Shown: piece by piece, positions 55,101-63,400 of the stretch
How the letters are laid out: each line of letters starts with the position of its first letter
Position numbering within the stretch: the stretch's first letter is position 1
Origin: CADEED01 sp043747875
Lineage (GTDB): Bacteria; Pseudomonadota; Gammaproteobacteria; Steroidobacterales; Steroidobacteraceae
Length of the DNA: 64,000 nucleotides
Direction: 5' to 3'
Assembly: GCA_043747875.1 (NCBI GenBank)
Contig: JAYTOI010000173.1
Location: 26,204-90,203, forward strand
Program-made: the position numbers and the translations under genes
The notes under the pieces: model-generated
What the model was told of the DNA's origin: nothing
Seen by the model: only the letters and a program-made list of their open reading frames with translations
Database searches by the model: none

Positions 55101-55514
55101 CGCCAGCCGCTGGCGTCGCTGCTGATGCTGCCGACCGTAGACAGCTCCGGCAATCCGACCTATCTGACCGCGGGCCAGGTGCAGAGCTGGAACGGCGCGG
55201 CCGATCTCGTATACCTGAGTGCCTGCGATACCGCGGTGGGTCCGGCGCGCTTCGCCGACGGCATACCGGGCCTGCAACGCGCGTTCCTGCGCGCCGGGGC
55301 GCGCGGCGTGATCGCAACGCTGTGGCCGATCGAGGACGTCTACGCCGTGCAGTTCGCCACCGAATTCTACGGGCGATACACCGCGGGCACGGCGGCCGCG
55401 CAGGCGCTGGGCGAAACCCAGCGCGCGTGGCTCGCGCCGCCGCCCACGATGAGCGCTCCGGAGCAGGCGCGCCGCCGCATGACGGCCTGGGCGCACGCGT
55501 ACTACACGCGCTAG
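52197..55514 (+). CDS. TPR-CHAT domain protein, probable lipoprotein
   Basis: An 1105-residue protein. The N-terminus is a signal with lipobox-like LVSCS. Residues about 30-150 are a beta-rich domain resembling the PPC/pre-peptidase type. Residues about 290-700 are tetratricopeptide repeats (AYAHMSSGNTDVAVELYLRV; GLGRSYWERGDLAQGAVYIE). The C-terminal 300 residues are a CHAT caspase-like peptidase domain: His963 in FHFATHGLAD and Cys1010 in YLSACDTAVG form the dyad, and RGVIATLWPIEDVY is a family motif. In CHAT-containing systems the TPRs usually gate the protease. The start is the ATG at 52197. It is divergent from the flavoprotein. Confidence 0.93.
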   Translation: MFRERGRWGARARLSWACVAIVLVSCSPQPRSAIDGVAVFDDFITLERGTARDTARREFTASADATFVGVLVEDDVEVQLQIERLGSGEKPLASVVVESRMDGEGIEVAALDVKRGERLLVKLEGPQDFEMPGRIRLKLLRYDASIASPPVRARVQALRDWTAATASDMSADGMRATGYGSFDAALAHLESPDGDPNLAAWARLVRATASHAFSIDQKASLADARRATQTFSKLGDARNTARARFAAALALLEISTDAKSTDPKPADAMRESMATLRELEGDASLSPRERARNTAYLGINFYYEKDFPETIRLTQKSLEAFRAIGDRDGIRTSLANLGVYAGETGDWQESARVFDELLPRVGELQLPERRLAYIDNDAYAHMSSGNTDVAVELYLRVLKEAREYKLPWYEARALEGLGRSYWERGDLAQGAVYIEEGGKVRRKLDDPGGLMVNKSMAGSIARDSGDPRKALPLHREALTMAVTNDARMRGMANVARDLAAAGEFYQAVATYREALALPQSQAIPWRIRSVGLYLAESLLARKGRNPRDVDEALSLAQTGLEGAVADGDISQELTARKVLAQARAARGDIAEARREYESAIALIFRYRAMTASAEQQAVTLTRLQDTFRGYTDLLMRKVVERGPGKMLPAGDDETNALRVLESARVIGFDAVRLARVDAATQNQIDQLLARMATKRVALAGQLDRPNSSAAAVAALKLEIADLRARIDTEGARGNSAKAGDRLPPDVTRPWPAIAAGVTQLSYALGARNAYLWVRDAAGIRVTVLAPSPSSIEREIDRLAPLLRATSAVDSAKDLERISSWLLPKDALAIGSTRLEIVAEGKIASVPFAALIAPGSPARRLAQSHSIVMIGSILDGQNGGTAAGAHAVRLVLLEAGNGLAAARGTRAVFPSLASTRSEARAIVALFERGAPASGIKLLSGAGGSSEAVKAAWTQGAGVFHFATHGLADLRQPLASLLMLPTVDSSGNPTYLTAGQVQSWNGAADLVYLSACDTAVGPARFADGIPGLQRAFLRAGARGVIATLWPIEDVYAVQFATEFYGRYTAGTAAAQALGETQRAWLAPPPTMSAPEQARRRMTAWAHAYYTR

Positions 55515-55548
55515 CGCACCCCTGCGCGAGCGACCTGGCGCGCGGCGT

Positions 55549-58500
55549 TCAGGGATGTCCGCCCATCGCGGAATCCTTCGTAGTGGTCGCCATCGCGCGA
55601 TTGCTCACGCCGAAGTCCTCGGTATTCTCCTGCCGCACCGTCAGGCCGCGCAGGAACGCGACCAGATCGCGCAGCTCCGCACGCGACAGCACCTGCCCGT
55701 ACATGTCGGGCATGCTCGACGGCGCTGCGGTGCGCTGTGCCACCTGGGAGGGGTCGAGCTTCACGATGGACGCGTCGCCGCGCTTCACGGCGATCTCGGT
55801 CGCGGTCTCGCTGGCCACGGAGCCGGTCTCGGTGTCGCCGCTCTTCAATTGAAACGTGACGATGTCGAAGCCTTGCGCGATGTGCGCGCTCGGCCGGATC
55901 ACGGCCTCGAGCAGATACTCCGCGGGCTTCTCCTTGCCGATGGTAGTCAGATCGGGTCCCGCCTCGCCGCCGTCGCCGTTCACCAGATGGCAGCGCGCGC
56001 ACGGGATCACGGGGTTCTCGAAGAACGTGCGTCCGCCGCGCTGCGCATCGCCGCCGGCGAGCGCGTAGGCATACGAGGCCATCGGGTCCTGCCCCGATGC
56101 CCACGAAGACTGCAGCTTCTGCCAGCGCGCGCCCACGCCCGCGTCACGGCTCTTCTCCACGGCTTCGATGAGCTCCACCTGTGCGCCCGGCGCCACCTTG
56201 CCGGCGGCCAGGCGGTCGAGCGCGGCAATCAGTAGTTTGGGCGCCTCGGCGCCGCCGAGCTGTGCCAGCGACTGGAATGCGGCGCGCTGCTCGGGCTCGG
56301 AGCCCTCGACCGCGAAGCGCTTCACGATGGGCAGCGCGCTCTCGGGCGTACGTCGTGCCACCACCTGCAGTGCCGACAGCCGCAGCACGGGCGCGGACGA
56401 CTTCTCCGCCAGATCGAGCCCGCGCTGCGCATCGCCGCCGCCGAACTTGTCGAGCAATTGCAGCGCCGCGACGCGCACCGTGTCCGGGGCCGCGTCGTTG
56501 CCGACCGCGCTCACCAGCGCGGCCGACATCGAGCGCAGCTCGAGCGAGCTCATGGCGCCGATGGCCGCGAGCTGCACCGACTCGGGCGCCTGGCCCAGCA
56601 GGCGCGGTACCACCGAGGCCAGCGCATCGCCCGCCGGCCCGCCGGGCCGCGCTTCCAATGGCCGGTAGACACCGACGATGCGGTCGCGCTGCGGCACCTT
56701 GGGCCACCACAGCCCGAGCTGAATCAGCGCTTCGGCGCGCATGTCGGGAGTCGCCTTCTCGTTGAGCGCGTAGTTAGCCAGCGCCTGCGCGCGCTCCGGC
56801 CCGCCGACGCGGAAGTTGGCGTTCAGCGCGCGCGACACCAGCGGCTCGTCCGCCGGCGGCGCATTTGCGAGCGCGCCCGCAAGCGGCTCCAGCGCGCGCG
56901 GGATCGGCACGTCGTTGATCGCCTCGGCGGCCTCGCGCACGAGATATGTATCCGGGTCGCGCAGGAAGCGCGCGATGACAGGTGCCTGCATCTCGCGGTA
57001 CGCCAGCAGCACGCCGAGTCGCACGGCGGCGGAGGGGTCTTTGATGCCCGCCTCGAGCAGGTCGTTGTCGCCGATGCTGGCGAGCGCGTGCGCGGCGGCG
57101 TGCCGTAGATAGGCGTCCTGGTCGGCGTTCGCGCGCAGCAGTTGCAGCAACGGCGCGGTGGCTTTCGCATCGCCGAGCTTGCCGAGACTCTGCGCGGCGA
57201 AGAACTGCGTGCGCGGACCGCCGTTGGCGAGCAGCTTCACGAGCGCCGCGACCGCGCCCTTGTGGTGGAGGTCGCCCAGGCCTTTGGCGGCCTGCGCGCG
57301 CACCTCGCCATCGGGGTCGGCGAGCAGCTTGGTCAACATCGAAGCCATTTTCGGGTTCTTCTTCCCGAGCTGCGTCAGACCCCACACCGCGTGCAGGCGC
57401 GCCAGTGGATTCGCTTCTCTGGTGTTGGCCACCTTGGCGAACACCGCGATGCTCTGGTCGCCGCGGGAAGCCAGCTCGAGCTGCGCCTCGAGGCGCGCGC
57501 GCCGGTCGGCATGCGAGAGCAGGGCGGTCAACGTCGCGGTGTCGCGCTGCGTGAAGCCCTCCGCGAGTAGTTTGGCCAGGTCGGCGCTGATCTTCTGCTG
57601 CGCCGGGTCCGGATCGGCCGGGCTGATGCCGTAGATGCGGCCCTTCTGCGACTTCGGCCAGCCATCCACCCAGTCCGACAGATACAGCACGCCGTCGGGG
57701 CCGAACGTGACGTCGGTGGGCAATACGCCACCCATGAATTGCTGGCTGCTGGTCGGCAGGAAGGTCGCGCCGTGCTCCTTCAGCGTGTACGTCTGGATGC
57801 CCGAACGCGCGATGCTGCCCTTGAAATGCGTCACGAAGAAATGCCCGGCGTATTTCGGATCGAGTCCGGTGCCCGGGTAGTACGCGAGGCCCGACGGGCC
57901 ATCCTCGATGTTGCAGATCGGCGGAAGTAGATAGGCCGGACGCCCGTCGAAGCGCGGCTTCCACAGGCTCTCGCCGATCCACGGACCGCCGCGGCCGCGC
58001 GGCGCGTGCTGGTAGCCGACGCGCCAGCCGCTGTCGCCGCCCTCGACCAGGTACACCAGGCGTTCCAGGTCGCTCTGGTCGCTGTCGTTGTCGCCCGTGA
58101 AGAGATTGCCGTGCTCGTCGAACACCAGCTCCTGCGGATTGCGCAGGCCGCGATGCACGATCTCGAGCTCCGTGCCGTCGAGGTTCGAGCGGAACACCGC
58201 GCCCTCGTCGGGGAAGTCCACCTCGCCGCCGTCCGGGCGCTCGACGTGCATGCCGCGGTCGCCGATCGAGAAGTACATCTTGCCGTCGTGACCCAGCGCC
58301 AGGCCGTGGAAGTCGTGACCCGTGTAGTTGTAGCGCACGCCGAAACCGCGCAGCAGCTCGGTCCTCTTCACGCTGCCGGCCTCGCCTTCGAGCAGCCACA
58401 GGCTGGGGATGTTCGTGAACCACACCTTGCCGTGGCGCGCGAGTACGCCCGAGGCGATACCGTCGAGCCCGGTGTTGAATCCGTCCGCGTACACGCTCGA

Positions 58501-58965
58501 CTTGTCGGCGACGCCGTCGCCGTTGGTGTCTTCGACCAGCCGCACCACCTCGCCCTCGAGGGCGAGTTGTTTGGCGCCGGCTTCGCCGAACACGTCGTGA
58601 TTCAGTTTCAGCCGTTCGTCGACGGTCCGCAGCGCCATGTCCTGCTCGAGCATCCCCATGTAGCCGCGGATGTCGAGCACGCTGGTGCGATAGCGATAGG
58701 TCTCCGAGACGAACAACCGGCCGCGTTCGTCGAAATCGATGGCGACCGGGTTGGCGAGCATGGGCTCCGCCGCCCACAGCGAGGCCTTGAAGCCCGCGGG
58801 CAGCGTGAAGCGCTTCAATGCGAGCGCGGCGTCGTCGGAGGCCGGATCCATGACCGGGGCCGGCAGGCGTTCGAAGGGTTCGAGCTCGAGGGTCTGGGCG
58901 GCGACCGCGGTGACGCCGGCAAGGTACGACAGGCACAGGCGAGCAAGCAGGACGTTTGCTTTCAT
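55549..58965 (-). CDS. PVC-type dehydrogenase / HEAT / cytochrome c protein
   Basis: An 1138-residue secreted protein. The signal peptide is LLARLCLSYLAGVTAVAA. Residues about 50-450 are a beta-propeller of the membrane-bound dehydrogenase type common in Planctomycetes and Verrucomicrobia (DFDERGRLFVSETYRYRT, GLALGHDGKMYFSIGDRGMH, TDVTFGPDGVLYLSDWVDG). Residues about 480-930 are HEAT-like helical repeats (VRAQAAKGLGDLHHKGAVAA). The C-terminal domain holds the heme-binding CARCH near residue 988, with GEAGPDLTTIG and a likely distal Met in SSMPDMYGQVLS. It should transfer electrons from an unknown substrate in the periplasm. It is divergent from the T2 ribonuclease. Confidence 0.93.
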   Translation of the reverse strand: MKANVLLARLCLSYLAGVTAVAAQTLELEPFERLPAPVMDPASDDAALALKRFTLPAGFKASLWAAEPMLANPVAIDFDERGRLFVSETYRYRTSVLDIRGYMGMLEQDMALRTVDERLKLNHDVFGEAGAKQLALEGEVVRLVEDTNGDGVADKSSVYADGFNTGLDGIASGVLARHGKVWFTNIPSLWLLEGEAGSVKRTELLRGFGVRYNYTGHDFHGLALGHDGKMYFSIGDRGMHVERPDGGEVDFPDEGAVFRSNLDGTELEIVHRGLRNPQELVFDEHGNLFTGDNDSDQSDLERLVYLVEGGDSGWRVGYQHAPRGRGGPWIGESLWKPRFDGRPAYLLPPICNIEDGPSGLAYYPGTGLDPKYAGHFFVTHFKGSIARSGIQTYTLKEHGATFLPTSSQQFMGGVLPTDVTFGPDGVLYLSDWVDGWPKSQKGRIYGISPADPDPAQQKISADLAKLLAEGFTQRDTATLTALLSHADRRARLEAQLELASRGDQSIAVFAKVANTREANPLARLHAVWGLTQLGKKNPKMASMLTKLLADPDGEVRAQAAKGLGDLHHKGAVAALVKLLANGGPRTQFFAAQSLGKLGDAKATAPLLQLLRANADQDAYLRHAAAHALASIGDNDLLEAGIKDPSAAVRLGVLLAYREMQAPVIARFLRDPDTYLVREAAEAINDVPIPRALEPLAGALANAPPADEPLVSRALNANFRVGGPERAQALANYALNEKATPDMRAEALIQLGLWWPKVPQRDRIVGVYRPLEARPGGPAGDALASVVPRLLGQAPESVQLAAIGAMSSLELRSMSAALVSAVGNDAAPDTVRVAALQLLDKFGGGDAQRGLDLAEKSSAPVLRLSALQVVARRTPESALPIVKRFAVEGSEPEQRAAFQSLAQLGGAEAPKLLIAALDRLAAGKVAPGAQVELIEAVEKSRDAGVGARWQKLQSSWASGQDPMASYAYALAGGDAQRGGRTFFENPVIPCARCHLVNGDGGEAGPDLTTIGKEKPAEYLLEAVIRPSAHIAQGFDIVTFQLKSGDTETGSVASETATEIAVKRGDASIVKLDPSQVAQRTAAPSSMPDMYGQVLSRAELRDLVAFLRGLTVRQENTEDFGVSNRAMATTTKDSAMGGHP

Positions 58966-59092
58966 GGTCTCTCAGGGGATGGGAAGGGCTTACACCGGGA
59001 CTATATATCGATGTCGTCCCGATGTCGGCTGGGACATTCCGGCTGCCACGTTCGACTTGAAGGGGAGGGCCGAACCGGGAATCCTCGCGCGC

Positions 59093-59908
59093 GTGAAGCA
59101 GAATCCCCATCTCAGGACGGTGGCCATGGTCGCCGGCATCATCGGCGTGATCGTGGCGTCGTACCTGCAGCGAGCCGAGAAAGATCCCGGACCGATGGTC
59201 GAAGAGGCGCGCGGGAGCGGCAAGTCCGCGGTGCCGGAGCTAGAAGTGTCGGACGATCCGGGCCAGCGCCGCGCGGATTTCGATTTCTACCTGCTCGCCA
59301 TGAGCGTTCATCGCGCGTTCTGTGCCGACCACGAGGGCAAGCCAGAGTGCCGCGTGCCCGCGTCGCCCCCGCTGGCCACTCGCCGCGGGCTGGTCATCCA
59401 CGGGTTGTGGCCCGAGAAGCTCGAGGCGCGCGCCTATCCGCGCGATTGCCCGGCGCCGGCGCTCGATCTCGAACCCGCGCTGGCCCGCGAGCTTGCGGAC
59501 TTCATGCCCGGCATGCAGTCGGGATTGCACGCGCACGAGTGGCGCAAGCACGGGGCCTGCAGCGGCCTCGGCGACGATGAATATTTCCGGCGTACGCTCG
59601 AGCTCGCGCGCCGAATCGATGCCGCGCTGGCGCCTGAGCTAACTACCCGCGCGGGCGGCACCGCGACGCCGGACGATCTACGCGCCGCCGCCGACCGTCT
59701 CGACCCTGGCCTCGGCGCCACACTCACGTTCCATTGCCGCACGCGGCGCGGAGCGTTGGAGCGCGGCCGGCCGTTGCTGTTCGAAGTGCGCCAGTGCCTC
59801 GACGACGACGGCGCGCACGGCGGACCGGGTACGCCGTTGGCGTGTACGCGAGTGAACCGGCGCGATCAGGGCTGCGGCCGGTCGTTCCAGGTCGCGGAGG
59901 CGCGATGA
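59093..59908 (+). CDS. Ribonuclease T2 family protein, membrane-anchored
   Basis: A 271-residue endoribonuclease of the RNase T2 (RNase I) family, cutting RNA through 2',3'-cyclic phosphates. Active-site motifs are complete: CAS I VIHGLWPE (His103) and CAS II HEWRKHGAC (His148 and His153). Cysteines are in the expected places for the fold (FCADHEGKPEC, RDCPAP, FHCRTR, QGCGRSF). The N-terminal hydrophobic segment VAMVAGIIGVIVASYL is either an anchor or signal. The GTG at 59093 gives MKQNPHLRTVAM; an internal GTG or ATG near 59120-59128 is possible. The stop overlaps the next start (ATGA). Confidence 0.92.
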   Translation: MKQNPHLRTVAMVAGIIGVIVASYLQRAEKDPGPMVEEARGSGKSAVPELEVSDDPGQRRADFDFYLLAMSVHRAFCADHEGKPECRVPASPPLATRRGLVIHGLWPEKLEARAYPRDCPAPALDLEPALARELADFMPGMQSGLHAHEWRKHGACSGLGDDEYFRRTLELARRIDAALAPELTTRAGGTATPDDLRAAADRLDPGLGATLTFHCRTRRGALERGRPLLFEVRQCLDDDGAHGGPGTPLACTRVNRRDQGCGRSFQVAEAR

Positions 59909-60252
59909 ATGCGCAGATGCACATGCTCGCCATGGCGTACGCCGTCACCGCGGCCGCCATGTTCATCGGCATGTGGTCGATGCGCGCCGACAAGCGCGGG
60001 TATTTTCGCTGGCCGGTGTACTCGGCGATGGCAATGTTCGTCGCGGTGGTCAGCTGGAATGCCTTGCGCGCGCGCGTGCTGCCGCCGGAGTGGGAGGTCA
60101 CGCGCCCGGGGCTGCTGCTGGTTGGTGCGCTCGGCGTGTATGCGTTGTTTGGCCTTGGGCTGGGGTTACTCGTGGGGCGCTTGACGCGGGCGCGGAAAAT
60201 TTTGGAGAAGGACCTCGGGCCGGAGCAGGAACCGGAAAAAGAGTCGGAGTGA
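59905..60252 (+). CDS. Small membrane protein coupled to RNase T2
   Basis: A 115-residue protein with three hydrophobic stretches (MLAMAYAVTAAAMFIGMW, YSAMAMFVAVVSWNAL, PGLLLVGALGVYALFGLGLG) and a highly charged C-terminus (KILEKDLGPEQEPEKESE). It overlaps the ribonuclease stop by four bases, so the two are translated together. No family is recognised. The coupling suggests an accessory or an inhibitor-like role but there is no direct evidence. Confidence 0.78.
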   Translation: MNAQMHMLAMAYAVTAAAMFIGMWSMRADKRGYFRWPVYSAMAMFVAVVSWNALRARVLPPEWEVTRPGLLLVGALGVYALFGLGLGLLVGRLTRARKILEKDLGPEQEPEKESE

Positions 60253-60418
60253 GATCGGGTGCGCGTTGGGCGCAGACACCGGAACAAGAACTCTATCTTT
60301 GACCTGCGGCAGATTCCGTACCGGCAATATTTCCACTGTTGCGCCAGTTATTCGCCATCGTCATGGAGCAATCTTTCGGTAGTCTTCTGCGCCACCCAGC
60401 ACGACCGGAATTTTCTCC

Positions 60419-63400
60419 ATGTACGCACGCGCCCAGATCGCAGCCCTTGCCACCGGCTCGTGTTGGGGTTCATCGGTGCGTCCGCCTTCGGTGCGCCTGA
60501 CGTGGAGCTGCATCGCTGCGATGCTCTTCTTGCCGGCCGCCGCGCAGGCCGAGACGGCGCAATGCGCGAGATGGTCCTCGGCTTTCGTAGCGGGGGTCTA
60601 TCGAGCGACTCTCAACGAGTCTTTCCAGGACTTCATAAGCTGGTGCACTACGCCACCCCCTGATCCGGGGCAGCCTTACTGGTGCACGGGGGTGTGCTAC
60701 ATCACGCGCCCGCCGACCTTTACCAACCCGCGCCTGGAGCAAGATCCCACCAACCCGCTGAGCTACGGCACCTGGATCGACTGGCGTTGTGACAACGGCA
60801 ACGGCGGCACCCGAAGCGGTACCGATGGACCGCGAAGCATCCTCGGAGAAGATATCGGATGCGGCGTCTACGTGGCACCGGATCCGCCGGCACAGGCGCA
60901 GTGTGGTGGCGATTGCAACAGCGTCGGCCATCCCATCAATCCGGCGAGTGGCAATGTCTTCGGCACCGAGACCGACTTCGAGGGGCCCGTCCCCTTCAAG
61001 CGCTACTTCAACAGTGCCAACGAGGGACACGCCCACCTGAGTGTGGGTTGGACGCACAGCTATTCGCGCGCCGTAGTCTCCGTGGCGGCGCACACCGCCT
61101 ATCGGTCCTACTCCAATTGGCCCCATGCGACCGGGGGCAGCAATTCCTCGCAGCACTCGAGCGAGGAGGGAGCATGCACCGAGGGCTTCGCGCAGATAAG
61201 GTCGCAGATCCCCCGCTACCAGAGCCTTGCGGCCACGGCTAGCTACTCTGGTGGCAGCTGCAACGTGTCGGCGGGCGCTGCGGCCGGCGGGGGTTCGTTG
61301 GGAACCATCGCGCTGATCTACGGCGTGCGGCCGCTCGCAGTGCCCCACTCCTCGATCATCGCGTTCAAGGCGCTGCGCGATGATGGCCGTGCGATCGAGT
61401 TTCCGCTTGCCGGCAGCACGATCGTTCAGCCCAAGGGCGTCGCCCTGCGCCTTACTGCAACGGCGAGTGGATTTCAGATCATCGATGAGAACGACACCAT
61501 CGAGGCCTACGGCACGAATGGCGTGCTCCTGTCCATCACGAGCAGGTCCGGTGTCGTGCGCACCATGGGATATACCGCAGGCAAGCTCACCTCCGTCGCC
61601 GACAGTTTCGGGCACGGCATCGGGCTCACGTACGACGCACAGGATCGCATCGTTTCGGTCACCGACTCCGCCTTCGGCTCGTATGCGTACGGATACGACG
61701 CTTTAAATCGCCTGTCCACCGTCACCGCGCCGGATGCGACGACGCAGACCTATCTATACGAGAACTCAGGGTTCCCCTTCGCGCTGACCGCGCACAAGGA
61801 TGCGAACGACGTCGTCCAGTCGAGCTGGACGTACGACTCCGACGGCCGCGGCACGCACACGCAGGAGAACGGCGGCGCCGATGCGGTCACGCTCACGTAT
61901 AACAGCGACGGCAGCGTGCTCGTCACCGATGCGCTGGGCGCGCAGCGCACGTTCACGTACGAACGGCACGGGGATCTGAATCTGGTCGTGGGCATCAGCG
62001 GCGCGCAGTGCCCCACGTGTCGCGAAGGGCTCGCAACGACTTACGACGCCAATGGCTTCGTGAGCAGCCGTCGGGACTACAACGGCAATCTCACCTGCTA
62101 TCAGAAGGACGGCACGGGGCGCGAGGCGGTGCGAGTGGAGGGCTTTGGTCCGGGCACAGCCGCATGTCCGTCGAATCTTGCCGGGTACATTCCCGCCGTC
62201 GGCACGCGCGAGCGCAAGAGCGTCACCGCGTGGCACGCGACGTTCCGGCAGCCGGCTTCCATCACCGAAGCCAATCGCACGACCTCGTTCACGCACGATG
62301 TGAAGGGCAACGTGCTCACGCGCACCGTGACAGACACCAGCGTCACGCCCCATGTCGCGCGCACGTGGACCTACACATACGACTCGTTCGGCCGCGTGCT
62401 GACCGAGAACGGCCCGCGCACGGATGTCATCGACCTCACGACCTATACGTACTACCCCTGCACCACCGGCGCGCAGTGCGGGCAGGTCAACACGATAACC
62501 AATGCCGCCGGGCACGTGACGACCTACAACACGTACAACGCGCATGGGGCACCGACGCAGATCACCGATGCCAATGGCCTCGTGACCAGCGTCGCGTACG
62601 ACACGCGCCAGCGCATGAGCGATGTCTGCGTGGGCGGGACGCTGCCGGGATGCATCGGCGGCGAATTGACGCACCTCGAGTACTGGCCAACGGGCCTATT
62701 GAAGAAGATTACGAATCCGGATGCGAGCTTCGTGCAGTACACCCATGATGGCGCGCATCGCCTGACGCAGATCCAGGACGGCGCGGGCAACAAGATCACG
62801 TACACCCTCGATGCCATGGGCAACCGGACGGCCGAGAACACGTACGATCCGAGCAATGCGCTCAGACGCACGCATTCGCGCGTGTTCAACTCGCTCAACC
62901 AGCTCTGGAAGGATGTGAACGCGGCCGGTACGACGAACGTCACGACAACGTTCGGCTACGACAGCAATGGCAATCAGACCACCACGAACGCCCCGCTCGC
63001 GCGCAACTCGACCAGCTTGTACGACGAGCTGAATCGTCTCGAGCAGATCACGGACCCGAACTCCGGCAATACGCTGTTCGCTTACGACGCGAACGACAAC
63101 CTGACTTCCGTCACCGATCCGCGCTCGCTCGTGACGAGCTACGCATACAACGGGTTCGGGGATTTGAAGACGCAGGTGTCGCCCGACACCGCCACGACGA
63201 CGAACACGTACGACTCCGGTGGCAATCTCAAGACTTCGACCGACGCACGCAATGCGATCACGACGTACTCGTACGATGCGCTGAACCGCGTAACGAGCGC
63301 GGCGTTCAAGATCGGATCGACCACCGATCAGACGATCACGTATGCGTACGACGGCGGCAGCAACCAAAAGGGCCACCTGACGGGTGCCGGCGACGCGCGG

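Noticed and set aside
52197..55514. CRISPR-guided Craspase (Cas7-11/CHAT) system
   Set aside because: No Cas7-11, repeat array or other Cas gene nearby; CHAT with TPRs occurs in many unrelated contexts.
56774..59110. Minus-strand open frame of 778 codons in another frame
   Set aside because: Alternate frame of the PVC-type protein; compositionally a shadow.
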